This document shows positions 33,030 through 42,241 of a stretch of DNA of 64,000 bases, in pieces. How positions within the stretch are numbered: the first letter of the stretch is position 1; each line of letters opens with the position of its first letter. This DNA is from Pseudomonas ceruminis (lineage in GTDB: Bacteria > Pseudomonadota > Gammaproteobacteria > Pseudomonadales > Pseudomonadaceae): positions 62,001 through 126,000 of the forward strand of contig NZ_BQHW01000006.1 of assembly GCF_021602025.1 (NCBI RefSeq), given 5' to 3'. A model generated the notes under the pieces. It saw nothing but the letters and a program-made list of their open reading frames with translations, had not been told where the DNA came from and ran no database searches. The translations under genes were made by a program, and so were the position numbers.

Positions 33030-33977
33030 TCAGTTGGCGATCAGCAACTCGTGGGTTTTCAGGTCCGCTTCATGGGCGGCGAGAATTTCCGGCAGCGAAT
33101 TGCGCAGGTACTCGACCCAGGTCTTGATCTTGGCGTCCAGGTACTGGCGTGACGGGTAGATGGCATACAGGTTCAGCTCCTGCAGCCGGTATTCGGGCAT
33201 CACCCGCACCAGGCTGCCGTCACGCAGGCCATCGATGGCCGAATAGATCGGCAGCACACCCATGCCCATGCTACTGCGAATGGCCGTTTTCATCGCATCG
33301 GCGGAGTTCACCTGGAAGGGCGAGCTGGTGATATTGACCAACTCCTGGCCCTCCGGGCCGTCGAACAGCCACTTCTCCAAGGGGATCACCGGGCTGACCA
33401 TGCGCAGGCATGCGTGCTGCAACAGGTCGATGGGCTTGTGCGCAAAACCATGCTTGGCCACGTATTCCGGCGATGCACAGACAATGCTGTAGGTAATACC
33501 CAGGCGCTGCGAGACGAAGCCTGAGTCCGGCAGTTCGGTGGCCAGCACGATGGACACGTCGTAACCCTCGTCCAGCAGGTCAGGCACGCGGTTGGCCATG
33601 GTCAGGTCGAACGTCACGTCAGGGTGCGATTCGCGGTAGCGGGCAATGGCATCGACCACGAAATGCTGGCCTACGCCGGTCATCGAGTGCACTTTCAACT
33701 GCCCGGCTGGCCGTGCATGGGCGTCGCTGGCCTCGGCTTCGGCCTCCTCCACATAGGTGAGGATCTGTTCACAGCGCATCAGGTAACGCTTGCCCGCCTC
33801 GGTCAGGGCGATACGCCGGGTGGTACGGTTGAGCAGCCGGGTTTGCAGATGGGCTTCCAGGTTGGAGACCGCCCGCGACACGTTCGCGGTGGTCGTGTCC
33901 AGTTGCGCCGCAGCGGCAGTGAAACTGCCAAGTTGGGCTACGCAACTGAAAGCACGCATGTTTTGCAGGGTGTCCAT
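33030..33977 (-). CDS. LysR family regulator, divergent to FUSC efflux operon
   Basis: 315 residues. The N-terminal winged helix (MRAFSCVAQLGSFTAAAAQLDTTTANVSRAVSNLEAHLQTRLLNRTTRRIALTEAG, about 7-62) is followed by a ligand-binding domain (about 90-295). It is most similar to the CrgA/DhaR-like subgroup. It is divergent, with 191 bases between the starts, from the efflux operon starting at 34169, which it probably controls; it may also affect the reductase downstream. The effector is likely an aromatic acid, by analogy with AaeR-type systems. Confidence 0.87.
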   Translation of the reverse strand: MDTLQNMRAFSCVAQLGSFTAAAAQLDTTTANVSRAVSNLEAHLQTRLLNRTTRRIALTEAGKRYLMRCEQILTYVEEAEAEASDAHARPAGQLKVHSMTGVGQHFVVDAIARYRESHPDVTFDLTMANRVPDLLDEGYDVSIVLATELPDSGFVSQRLGITYSIVCASPEYVAKHGFAHKPIDLLQHACLRMVSPVIPLEKWLFDGPEGQELVNITSSPFQVNSADAMKTAIRSSMGMGVLPIYSAIDGLRDGSLVRVMPEYRLQELNLYAIYPSRQYLDAKIKTWVEYLRNSLPEILAAHEADLKTHELLIAN

Positions 33978-34168
33978 GGGTCACTCTCGATGTAGAGGAC
34001 AAAATTGTGTCATGAAGTAACGGTGTAAAGATGAAAATGTGCCTTCGACCAAAGGCTGATTATCGCTGTTTTGGTAACAAAGATTCGCAGGAATCCACGC
34101 TTATCGCCAGTGCGGCGGCCACCTAGAATTGCTCGGCCCCTCCACCTCTTCCTCGGGAAATCGCAGCT

Positions 34169-35698
34169 GTGCCGCGTCGCATCATCAGAACGCTCCAGGC
34201 GTTCAGTGCCTGTGCCCTTAGTCTCACCTTGAGCGGCTGTATCGGAACCTGGGGTATTGCCCCGCAAAGCAAGACACTGCAAGCCAATACCTTGACCACG
34301 GATGCGGCCATTCGCGACGCCGCCACCGACGCCCACTGGCCCGACCAGCAGTGGTGGCATGCCTATGGCGACCCGCAACTGGACCGCTGGATCACCTTGG
34401 CCGTGGCCGGTAGCCCGAGCCTGGCCATGGCGGCAGCCCGGGTACGCGAGGCCAAGGCCATGGCCGGTGTGGTCGAATCGGCGGAAAAGCTTCAGGCCAA
34501 TGGCCAGGCGACGCTCAAACGCCATAACTGGCCCGAGGACCCGTTCTATGGCCCTGGCGCGCTGTCGGGTGCCAACACCTGGGACAACAACGCCGCCATC
34601 GGCTTCAGCTATGCCCTTGACCTCTGGGGGCGCGAACGCAACGCCAGCGAACAGGCCGTGGACCAGGCGCACATGAGCGTGGCCGAGGCACGCCAGGCGC
34701 AGCTTGAGTTGCAGAACAACGTAGTGCGCGCCTACATCCAGCTGAGCCTGCATTTTGCCCAGCGCGACATCGTCAAGGCCGAGCTTGAACAGCAGGAGCA
34801 GATCCTGGCCCTGGCCAAGCGCCGCCTCGACGCCGGCATCGGTACCCATTTCGAAGTGAGCCAGGCCCAAGCGCCGCTGCCCGAAACCCATCGCCAGCTC
34901 GACAGCCTCAACGAGGAGATTGCCCTGACCCGCAACCAGCTGGCGGCGCTGGCGGGCAAGGGGCCGGGGGAGGGCGCGCAGATCCAGCGCCCGACCTTGA
35001 CCCTCGGTGCGCCCCTCAAGCTGCCGTCGGCGCTGCCGGCCGAGCTGGTCGGTCAGCGCCCCGACGTGGTTGCCAGCCGCTGGCAGGTGGCAGCCCAGGC
35101 CCGTGGTATCGATGTCGCCCATGCCGGGTTCTTCCCCAACGTCGACCTGGTCGGCAGCCTGGGCTTCATGGCTACCGGTGGCGGGCCACTGGAGTTCCTG
35201 ACCGGGCGCAAGTTCAACTACAACGTAGGCCCGGCCATCAGCCTGCCGATTTTCGACGGTGGCCGCTTGCGCTCGCAGTTGGGCGTGGCCTCGGCGGGCT
35301 ATGACGTGGCCGTGGCCCGTTACAACCAGACGGTGATTGGCGCGTTGAAGAACATCTCCGATCAGTTGATCCGCCGGGAATCGATGAAAGAACAGTCGCA
35401 CTTCGCCGCCGAATCCGTGGCGGCGGCGCAGAAAACCTACGACATCGCCATGGTCGCCTTCCAGCGTGGCCTGACCGACTACCTCAACGTGCTCAATGCC
35501 CAGACCTTGCTGTTCCGCCAGCAGCAGGTGCAGCAGCAGGTGCAGGCTGCACGCCTGGTGGCCCATGCCGAGCTGGTGACTGCGTTGGGTGGGGGCCTGC
35601 AGGCTGGCAAGGACGTGCCTGAGGATGGGCGCCAGGATGCGCCGACAACGCCGGCGACCCTGGCCATTTTCGACCGCAAGGCGGACCACCCCGAATGA
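34169..35698 (+). CDS. Outer-membrane efflux lipoprotein (NodT family)
   Basis: 509 residues. The lipoprotein signal ends LSLTLSGC (lipid on Cys 23). Two outer-membrane efflux repeats follow with long coiled helices, for example WWHAYGDPQLDRWITLAVAGSPSLAMAAARVREA and LGFMATGGGPLEFLTGRKFNYNVGPAISLPIFDGGRL. It forms the TolC-like exit duct for the inner-membrane components encoded next. The start is GTG at 34169. Its stop overlaps the FUSC gene by 4 bases. This exit protein comes first in the operon. Confidence 0.9.
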   Translation: MPRRIIRTLQAFSACALSLTLSGCIGTWGIAPQSKTLQANTLTTDAAIRDAATDAHWPDQQWWHAYGDPQLDRWITLAVAGSPSLAMAAARVREAKAMAGVVESAEKLQANGQATLKRHNWPEDPFYGPGALSGANTWDNNAAIGFSYALDLWGRERNASEQAVDQAHMSVAEARQAQLELQNNVVRAYIQLSLHFAQRDIVKAELEQQEQILALAKRRLDAGIGTHFEVSQAQAPLPETHRQLDSLNEEIALTRNQLAALAGKGPGEGAQIQRPTLTLGAPLKLPSALPAELVGQRPDVVASRWQVAAQARGIDVAHAGFFPNVDLVGSLGFMATGGGPLEFLTGRKFNYNVGPAISLPIFDGGRLRSQLGVASAGYDVAVARYNQTVIGALKNISDQLIRRESMKEQSHFAAESVAAAQKTYDIAMVAFQRGLTDYLNVLNAQTLLFRQQQVQQQVQAARLVAHAELVTALGGGLQAGKDVPEDGRQDAPTTPATLAIFDRKADHPE

Positions 35699-37872
35699 GT
35701 ACATCGAGCCTGCCCCTGCGCTGGCTGCACAGCCTGGAATGGCGCCGGGGCTTCTTTGCCTGGGCGCGCACCGACGGGGTGACCTGGGTTTACATCTTCA
35801 AGGTGCTGGCCGCCGCGTTCATCACTTTGTGGCTGGCCATGCGCCTGGAACTGCCGCAGCCGCGCACGGCGATGATCACCGTGTTCATCGTCATGCAGCC
35901 GCAGAGCGGCCATGTGTTTGCCAAGAGTTTCTACCGGGTACTGGGTACTTTGGCCGGTTCGGCGATGATGGTCGCGCTGATTGCGATTTTCCCGCAGAAC
36001 ACCGAACTGTTCCTGCCCAGCCTGGCCTTGTGGGTGGGCTTGTGCTCGGCGGGTGCCATGCGCTACCGCACCTTCCGGGCCTACGGTTTCGTGCTGGCAG
36101 GCTACACCGCAGCGATGATCGGCCTGCCGGTGCTGGAGCACCCCGACCAGGCGTTCATGGCTGCCGTTTGGCGCGTACTGGAAATTGCCCTGGGCATTCT
36201 CGTCTCGACCTTCGTCAGCGCCGCGATCCTGCCGCAATCGGCCAGCGCGGCCATGCGCAACGCCCTGTACCAGCGCTTTGGCGTATTCGCCGGGGTGGTG
36301 GTCGAGGCGCTGCGCGGCGACAGCCAGCGCGACCGCTTCGAGACCAGCAACGTGCGCTTTGTCGCTGAGGCGGTGGGGCTGGAAAGCCTGCGCAACGTCA
36401 CCGCGTTCGAAGACCCTCACATGCGCAGGCGCTCTGGCCGCCTGGTGCGCATGAACAGCGAGTTCATGGCCATCACCACGCGGTTCAACGCGCTGCACCG
36501 GTTGCTGGAGCGGCTGCGTGCCCGTGGCCCGCTGCAGATCGTCGGTGCCATCGAGCCTGGCCTGAACACCTTGGTCGAGCTGCTCCAGCCTTATGTAGGG
36601 CGGGCGCTGACCGACGCCGATGCGCTGCGCCTGACGCTGGAATTGGCGGCCTACAAAGAGGGCCTGCAAGCCCAGGTGCGCGGCCTGCGCGCCGAGTACC
36701 TGCAAACCAACCCCAGCGAGTCGGACCTGCTCGATTTCCACACCGCGTTCGAGCTGCTCTACCGCTTCGTCGACGAGATGTTCAGCTACGCCGAAACCCA
36801 TGCCTCGTTGGCCGCACACCGGCACCAGCGCGAGCAATGGGATGAGCCCTATGTGGCGCAGACCAGCTGGCTGGTGTCACTGGCCGCTGGTGTGCGGGCC
36901 TCGGCGGTGCTGTTGCTGCTGGGCAGCTACTGGCTGCTCAGTGACTGGCCCAGCGGTGCCATGATGACCCTGATCGCAACGGTCACGGTGGGCCTTTCGG
37001 CGGCGTCACCGAACCCCAAGCGCATGTCGTTCCAGATGGCCTGCGGCACAGCCATCGGCGCGTTTGTCGGGTTTTTCGAAACCTTCTTCGTATTCCCCTG
37101 GATCGACGGTTTCCCGCTGCTGTGCATGGTGCTGGCGCCCGTGTTCGTGCTGGGCGCGTTTCTCTCGTCGCGCCCGGCCTATGCCGGTTACGGCATCGGC
37201 CTGCTGGTGTTCTTCGCGATTGGCTCGGTGCCGAACAACCTCACCGTGTATGACCCGTACACCTTCATCAACGACTACATCGGCATGGTCATCGGCATGT
37301 TCGTCTGCGCCGCAGCCGGGGCCATCATCCTGCCGCCCAATAGCCGCTGGTTGTGGAGCCGCCTTGAGCAGGAACTGCGCGAGCAGGTGCTGTTCGCCAT
37401 CAGCGGGCGCCTGCGCGGCATCGGCACGGCCTTCGAAAGCCGCACCCGCGATCTGCTGCACCAAGCCTATGGCCTGGCGGCCGGCAAGCCGCAGGTGCAG
37501 AGCGAGCTGATGGGCTGGATGTTCACCGTGCTGGAGATCGGCCACGCGATCATCGAACTGCGCAAGGAACAGGCGCGCGCGCCGGTTCACCCGGCCTATG
37601 CCGAGTCGCAGCCGTGGCGTCAGGCCATCCGTGTCATGGGCCGGGCACTGGCGCGGCTGTTCCTGCAGCCCAACGCCAGCAACCACGAGCGCGCCCTGGT
37701 GGCGGTGGACCATGCCATCAGCCGCGTGCAGGCCACCGATGAGCCTTTCGCCCGCCATTTCGACACGTCGGTGCTGCGCCGTGCGCAGAGCTACCTGCAC
37801 TTCATCCGTTCCTCCCTGCTCGACCCACAGTCGCCACTGGCACCGGCGAAAGGATTGCACCATGCCCCGTGA
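35695..37872 (+). CDS. FUSC family efflux transporter (aromatic acid type)
   Basis: 725-residue inner-membrane exporter. It has two halves, each with about six membrane helices and a cytosolic domain, the AaeB/fusaric-acid-resistance layout. The first helical block is at about 25-175 (RTAMITVFIVMQPQSGHVFAKSFYRVLGTLAGS) and the second at about 395-545 (ASPNPKRMSFQMACGTAIGAFVGF). It pumps aromatic carboxylic acids or similar weak acids in AaeAB-type systems; the exact substrate here is unknown. It partners with DUF1656, HlyD and the NodT duct in the same operon. Confidence 0.91.
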   Translation: MSTSSLPLRWLHSLEWRRGFFAWARTDGVTWVYIFKVLAAAFITLWLAMRLELPQPRTAMITVFIVMQPQSGHVFAKSFYRVLGTLAGSAMMVALIAIFPQNTELFLPSLALWVGLCSAGAMRYRTFRAYGFVLAGYTAAMIGLPVLEHPDQAFMAAVWRVLEIALGILVSTFVSAAILPQSASAAMRNALYQRFGVFAGVVVEALRGDSQRDRFETSNVRFVAEAVGLESLRNVTAFEDPHMRRRSGRLVRMNSEFMAITTRFNALHRLLERLRARGPLQIVGAIEPGLNTLVELLQPYVGRALTDADALRLTLELAAYKEGLQAQVRGLRAEYLQTNPSESDLLDFHTAFELLYRFVDEMFSYAETHASLAAHRHQREQWDEPYVAQTSWLVSLAAGVRASAVLLLLGSYWLLSDWPSGAMMTLIATVTVGLSAASPNPKRMSFQMACGTAIGAFVGFFETFFVFPWIDGFPLLCMVLAPVFVLGAFLSSRPAYAGYGIGLLVFFAIGSVPNNLTVYDPYTFINDYIGMVIGMFVCAAAGAIILPPNSRWLWSRLEQELREQVLFAISGRLRGIGTAFESRTRDLLHQAYGLAAGKPQVQSELMGWMFTVLEIGHAIIELRKEQARAPVHPAYAESQPWRQAIRVMGRALARLFLQPNASNHERALVAVDHAISRVQATDEPFARHFDTSVLRRAQSYLHFIRSSLLDPQSPLAPAKGLHHAP

Positions 37873-38062
37873 GATCGCCTTCCATGGCGTGTACATGCCC
37901 ACCATGACCTTGATGTTCCTGTTCGCCCTGGGCCTGGCCTGGGGCCTGGACCGCTTCATCGCCAGCCATGATGGCTACCGCTTCTTCTGGCACCCGGCGC
38001 TGTTGCGCCTGTCCCTGTTCGTCTGCCTGTTCGGCGCCCTGGCGCTGTCGCTCTACTGGTGA
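37862..38062 (+). CDS. DUF1656 small membrane protein (AaeX-like)
   Basis: 66 residues with two membrane helices (about 13-30 and 46-64). MPREIAFHGVYMPTMTLMFLFALGLAWGLDRFI is the DUF1656/AaeX pattern. It always accompanies FUSC and HlyD proteins, but its role is unknown. It starts 11 bases before the end of the FUSC gene, and the HlyD gene follows after 10 bases. Confidence 0.88.
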   Translation: MPREIAFHGVYMPTMTLMFLFALGLAWGLDRFIASHDGYRFFWHPALLRLSLFVCLFGALALSLYW

Positions 38063-38072
38063 GAATCCGTCG

Positions 38073-38933
38073 ATGAAAAAGTTCTTCAGCCTGATCGCTA
38101 CCCTGCTGGTGCTGACCGCTGCCGTGGTGATCGGTCGCCAGTTGTGGCTGCACTACATGACCACGCCGTGGACCCGCGATGGGCGCGTGCGCGCCGACAT
38201 CATCAACGTTGCCGCCGATGTGCCCGGCTACGTGGTGGATGTGCCGGTCAAGGACAACCAGCGGGTGAAGAAAGGCGACCTGCTGATCCAGATCGACCCT
38301 GAGCATTATCAACTGGCGGTCGACCAGGCCAAGGCGCTGGTCGCCTCGCGCAAAGCCACCTGGGAGATGCGCAAGGTCAACGCCAAGCGCCGCGCTGACA
38401 TGGACAACCTGGTGATCTCCAAAGAAAACCGTGACGACGCCAGCAATATCGCCAACTCCGCCCTGGCCGATTATCAACAGGCCCAGGCCGAACTGGCAGC
38501 GGCCGAGCTGAACCTCAAGCGCACGCACATCGTCGCCACGGTCGATGGCTACGTGACCAACCTGAATATCCACAAGGGCGACTATGCGCGCACCGGCGAG
38601 GCCATCATGGCGGTGGTCGACGAGCATTCGTTCTGGGTGTACGGGTTCTTCGAAGAAACCAAATTGCCCCACGTGAAGGTTGGCGACCAGGCCGAGTTGC
38701 AAATGATGAGCGGCGAGCGCATCAAGGGCCATGTGGAGAGCATCGCCCGTGGCATCTACGACCGCGACAACCCGCAGAGCCGTGAACTGATCGCGGACGT
38801 GAACCCGACCTTCAACTGGGTGCGCCTCGCGCAGCGGGTGCCGGTACGGATTCACATCGACGAAGTGCCCGAAGGGTTTTTGCTGGCCGCGGGGACGACG
38901 TGTACGGTGGTGGTGAAACCGAGCGAGGAGTGA
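38073..38933 (+). CDS. HlyD/AaeA-like membrane fusion protein
   Basis: 286 residues. One N-terminal membrane helix (about 4-24) is followed by a lipoyl-like domain (VAADVPGYVVDVPVKDNQRVKKGDLLIQIDPEHYQLAVDQA), a helical hairpin (about 92-145) and the beta-barrel part. It joins the FUSC pump to the NodT duct across the periplasm. The ATG at 38073 is used because MKKFFSLIATLLVL starts the membrane anchor. Last gene of the efflux operon. Confidence 0.91.
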   Translation: MKKFFSLIATLLVLTAAVVIGRQLWLHYMTTPWTRDGRVRADIINVAADVPGYVVDVPVKDNQRVKKGDLLIQIDPEHYQLAVDQAKALVASRKATWEMRKVNAKRRADMDNLVISKENRDDASNIANSALADYQQAQAELAAAELNLKRTHIVATVDGYVTNLNIHKGDYARTGEAIMAVVDEHSFWVYGFFEETKLPHVKVGDQAELQMMSGERIKGHVESIARGIYDRDNPQSRELIADVNPTFNWVRLAQRVPVRIHIDEVPEGFLLAAGTTCTVVVKPSEE

Positions 38934-38974
38934 TCTGCGCTACCCGCTACAACGGGGGGCATGGCGTGGGCCTT

Positions 38975-39424
38975 TCAAGCGGCTGGGCCCACCAACACCG
39001 GCACCTGCACGCGATCGATCACTTTCGCGCTGATCGACGGGTCCAGCAACCGCCCCAGCCTCGACAGGTGCCGGTGGCCCATGATGATCAGTTCGCAGCG
39101 CAGCTCCAGCGCCTTGCCGACGATGGCTTCGACCGGCTGGTCGGCCACCATGCAGCCCTGGCTGGCGAAGCCGGCTTCGCGCAGTGTGCGTACTGCGTTG
39201 GCCACGGCGCCTTCGGCCAGTTGCTGTTCATCGCAGGCGGCGGGGTATTCCTCCTGTTCCTCTTCGGTGTAGGCCGTCGGGTGATCGTGTACGGCGAAGG
39301 TCGCGTCGATGGCCAGCAGTACATGCAACTCGTGTTCGCCCGGCAGGCAGTAGCGGCGCGCCAGGGTGAGCAGGGCCGTTGAGGCAGGGGAGGCGTCGAT
39401 GGCGATCAGGACAGGGCTGGGCAT
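38975..39424 (-). CDS. Universal stress protein (UspA family)
   Basis: 149 residues. The Usp fold begins VLIAIDASPASTALLTLARRY and ends LIIMGHRHLSRLGRLLDPSISAKVIDRVQVPVLVG. The usual ATP-binding GxxGxxxxG(S/T)xS loop is changed to GHRHLSRLGRLLDPSIS, so ATP binding is uncertain. The role is probably in stress survival. It stands alone, convergent to the efflux operon (41-base gap). Confidence 0.87.
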   Translation of the reverse strand: MPSPVLIAIDASPASTALLTLARRYCLPGEHELHVLLAIDATFAVHDHPTAYTEEEQEEYPAACDEQQLAEGAVANAVRTLREAGFASQGCMVADQPVEAIVGKALELRCELIIMGHRHLSRLGRLLDPSISAKVIDRVQVPVLVGPAA

Positions 39425-39466
39425 GCGGGATCCTTGGCAGAGGCTGGCTGAGGTGTCTGCAGGGTC

Positions 39467-39497
39467 GGCCTCTTCACGGGCTTACCCGCGAGAGGCC
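39467..39497. repeat. REP element
   Basis: GGCCTCTTCACGGG-CTTA-CCCGCGAGAGGCC, an imperfect palindrome of the well-known P. putida REP type (GGCCTCTTCGCGGG core). It is flanked by a further short inverted pair. It lies just upstream of the Usp gene start, in the 208-base gap before the LysR gene. Confidence 0.8.
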
Positions 39498-39575
39498 AGA
39501 CCTGCCAATGCTTCATTTAAAGCCGAACACGGCCAATGAATAAATGCCCCGACACGCACGAGCGCATTGCGTCTG

Positions 39576-39592
39576 GTGCAATCATCCGACCT
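39576..39592. promoter_or_regulatory. LysR-type operator, copy 1 (upstream of the LysR gene)
   Basis: ATTGC-GTCTGGT-GCAAT, a palindrome with the T-N11-A form of LysR boxes, 41 bases before the LysR ATG. It differs from the copy at 40567-40583 at only two positions, and these two changes keep the symmetry. Confidence 0.75.
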
Positions 39593-39632
39593 GTTAATAT
39601 CGCCGTTCCCAACCTCGTTACGGAAAACGGCC

Positions 39633-40538
39633 ATGCAACTCCCGGACATGAACCTGCTCGTCGCCCTCGACGTCCTGCTCGACGAGGGCAGCGTGGTCGG
39701 CGCAGCGCAGCGCATGAACCTGAGCCCGGCGGCAATGAGCCGTACCTTGGGCCGCATCCGCGAGGCACTGGGCGACCCCATCCTGGTCCGCGCCGGCCGC
39801 GGCCTGGTGCCGACGCCGCGGGCGCTGGCGCTGCGCGAGCAGGTGCACGGGCTGGTGGAGCAGGCCGGGCAGGTATTTCGCAGCCGTGACGACGTCGATC
39901 TGGTCAACCTCGATCGTGCTTTCAACATCCGCACCAACGACCTGTTCATCGCCCTGTACGGGGCCCAACTGCTGCGCATGATGCTGGCCCAGGCACCACA
40001 CACGGTATTGCGCTTTGTACCAGAGGGCAGCGGCGACGATGATGCGGTGCTGCGCAATGGGCAAATCGACTTGATCATCAGTTCAGCCATTGAACTGGGC
40101 CCGGAAATCAAGGTTCAGAGCCTGTTCAATACCTACTTCGTGGGCCTGGCGCGTGACGGCCACCCCATCTTCGATGGCGAAATTACCCCTGAGCGCTTCG
40201 CCGCCTACCCGCAAATAAGCGTGTCACGCCGGGGCCGCGCCAATGGGCCTATCGATGTGGCGCTGGCCAATCACAAGGTGGAGCGGCGAGTGGCGCTGAT
40301 CACCACCAGCTTTCATTCAGCGATGTTTTCGCTGCCGGACTCGGACCTGATCCTGCCGATACCCGCCAATATCCTCAATAGCGTGAACCGGCTGAAACTG
40401 CCCTTGCGGTCCTTCGAGATCCCTGTGCCATTGGAAAAGGTCAATGTCATGCAGGCGTGGCACCCGCGCTTCGATAACGACCCGGCCCATCGCTGGCTGC
40501 GGCAGACGCTGAAGGCTTGCGGCAGCATGGACCCTTGA
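39633..40538 (+). CDS. LysR family regulator of the EmrAB-like operon
   Basis: 301 residues. The N-terminal winged helix (MNLLVALDVLLDEGSVVGAAQRMNLSPAAMSRTLGRIREALGDPILVRAGRGLVPTPRA, about 6-66) is followed by a NodD/PcpR-like sensing domain. It lies directly before the MFS efflux operon on the same strand, with 133 bases between. Matching 17-base palindromes in front of this gene and in front of the MFS gene suggest it controls both itself and the pump. The ATG at 39633 was chosen over 39567, which would lie upstream of and include the operator. Confidence 0.9.
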   Translation: MQLPDMNLLVALDVLLDEGSVVGAAQRMNLSPAAMSRTLGRIREALGDPILVRAGRGLVPTPRALALREQVHGLVEQAGQVFRSRDDVDLVNLDRAFNIRTNDLFIALYGAQLLRMMLAQAPHTVLRFVPEGSGDDDAVLRNGQIDLIISSAIELGPEIKVQSLFNTYFVGLARDGHPIFDGEITPERFAAYPQISVSRRGRANGPIDVALANHKVERRVALITTSFHSAMFSLPDSDLILPIPANILNSVNRLKLPLRSFEIPVPLEKVNVMQAWHPRFDNDPAHRWLRQTLKACGSMDP

Positions 40539-40566
40539 CACGCCTGGCGTTATCGCAACATCGCCG

Positions 40567-40583
40567 ATTGCGCCTGGCGCAAT
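40567..40583. promoter_or_regulatory. LysR-type operator, copy 2 (upstream of the MFS gene)
   Basis: ATTGC-GCCTGGC-GCAAT, a fully symmetric palindrome of T-N11-A form, 89 bases before the MFS ATG and 29 bases after the LysR stop. It is almost the same as copy 1 at 39576-39592. Confidence 0.78.
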
Positions 40584-40671
40584 ATAAAGCTGCCAACAAG
40601 TCAGTTTTCGTAAGCATTCGACCTTCTTAGACTTGCTCCAGTCGCAATTTTGTTGCTGGAGATGTCTGCCC

Positions 40672-42213
40672 ATGAGTTCCCTGTCCGCCCCGTCTGTTGC
40701 AATGGCCGCCGCCCCGGCGCCGGCCGCGCCTGCGCAGACTGCGTTCGGCCTGCAGGTAGTAGTTGGGTTGTTCGGTGTTTTGCTGGCCGTGCTCTGTGCG
40801 GGCCTCAACGAGTCGGTGACCAAGATCTCCCTGGCCGATATCCGCGGGGCCATGGGCATCGGCGCCGACGAAGGTGCCTGGCTGCTGGCGGTGTACAGCG
40901 CCGCTTCGGTCTCGGCCATGGCCTTTGCGCCATGGCTGGCCACGACCTTCTCGCTGCGGCGCTTCACCATGAGCGCTGTTGGCCTGTTTGCCGTGCTCGG
41001 CCTGCTGCAACCGTTCGCTCCCAACCTGCACAGCTTGATGTTGCTGCGCATACTGCAGGGTTTCGCCTCTGGTGCCCTGCCGCCGATGCTCATGAGCGTG
41101 GCCCTGCGCTTCCTGCCGCCAGGTATCAAAGTCTATGGCCTGGCCTGCTACGCCCTGACCGCCACCTTCGGTCCCAACCTCGGCACGCCATTGGCGGGGC
41201 TGTGGACCGAATACGTTGGCTGGCAATGGGCGTTCTGGCAGATCATCCTGCCGTCGGCCCTGGCCATTGTCTGTGTCGGTTGGGGGTTGCCGCAGGACCC
41301 GCTGCGTTTGGAACGTTTCAAGCAGTTCGACTGGCGTGGCGTGCTACTTGGCCTGCCCGCCATCAGTTGCATCGTGCTGGGCCTGTCGCTGGGCGACCGT
41401 TGGGGCTGGCTCGACTCGCCGCTGATCTGCTGGCTGCTCGGCGGTGGCCTGCTGTTGCTGGTGCTGTTCATGTACAACGAATGGTCCGAGCCGCTGCCGT
41501 TCTTCCAGTTGCGCATGCTGTCGCGGCGCAACCTGAGTTTTGCCCTGGTGACACTGGCCGGTGTACTGATCGTGCTCTCGGGCGTGGGCAGCATCCCGTC
41601 GGCCTACCTTGCGCAGATTCAGGGCTACCGCCCGGCGCAGACCAGCCCGTTGATGATGCTGGTGGCAATGCCGCAACTGATCGCCCTGCCGCTGACGGCG
41701 GCACTGTGCAACATCCGCGCGGTGGACTGCCGCTGGGTGCTGGGCATTGGCCTGGCGATGCTGGCGGTGTCCTGTGTCGGCAGCAGCCTGCTGACCAGTG
41801 AATGGATCCGCGGCGACTTCTACCCGTTCTACCTGCTGCAGGTGTTCGGCCAGCCCATGGCGGTGCTGCCGTTGCTGATGCTGTCCACCAATGGCATGAC
41901 CCCGCAGGAAGGCCCCTTCGCCTCCAGTTGGTTCAACACGGTCAAGGGCCTGGCCGCGGTGATCGCCGGTGGCCTGCTGGACGCCCTTGGCACCGTACGC
42001 CGACATTTCCATTCCAACCACCTGGTGGACAGCCTGGGCAACGCCCCGCTGGTCGACGGCAACGCCGCTGGCCTGGCCAGGCGTATTCACGACCAGGCGC
42101 TGGTACTGACCTCGGCCGACCTGTATCTGGTCATGGCCTGCATCGCCGTGGCCCTGATCTGCCTGATTCCTTTCGTGCCTACCCGGGTCTATCCGCCGCG
42201 TGCGGTGGCCTGA
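40672..42213 (+). CDS. MFS multidrug transporter, DHA2/EmrB-like
   Basis: 513 residues with 14 predicted membrane helices, the DHA2 type that uses proton exchange. Family motifs are LADIRGAMGIGADEGAWLLAVYSAA (motif D1 region) and LRILQGFASGALPPMLMSVALRF (motif C-like area). With the membrane fusion protein and outer-membrane factor encoded next it should make a tripartite exporter spanning the envelope. GGAG precedes the ATG at 40672 by ten bases. The substrate is unknown. Confidence 0.91.
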   Translation: MSSLSAPSVAMAAAPAPAAPAQTAFGLQVVVGLFGVLLAVLCAGLNESVTKISLADIRGAMGIGADEGAWLLAVYSAASVSAMAFAPWLATTFSLRRFTMSAVGLFAVLGLLQPFAPNLHSLMLLRILQGFASGALPPMLMSVALRFLPPGIKVYGLACYALTATFGPNLGTPLAGLWTEYVGWQWAFWQIILPSALAIVCVGWGLPQDPLRLERFKQFDWRGVLLGLPAISCIVLGLSLGDRWGWLDSPLICWLLGGGLLLLVLFMYNEWSEPLPFFQLRMLSRRNLSFALVTLAGVLIVLSGVGSIPSAYLAQIQGYRPAQTSPLMMLVAMPQLIALPLTAALCNIRAVDCRWVLGIGLAMLAVSCVGSSLLTSEWIRGDFYPFYLLQVFGQPMAVLPLLMLSTNGMTPQEGPFASSWFNTVKGLAAVIAGGLLDALGTVRRHFHSNHLVDSLGNAPLVDGNAAGLARRIHDQALVLTSADLYLVMACIAVALICLIPFVPTRVYPPRAVA

Positions 42214-42241
42214 ACCCTGGATGAATTCGAGAACTACTGAA

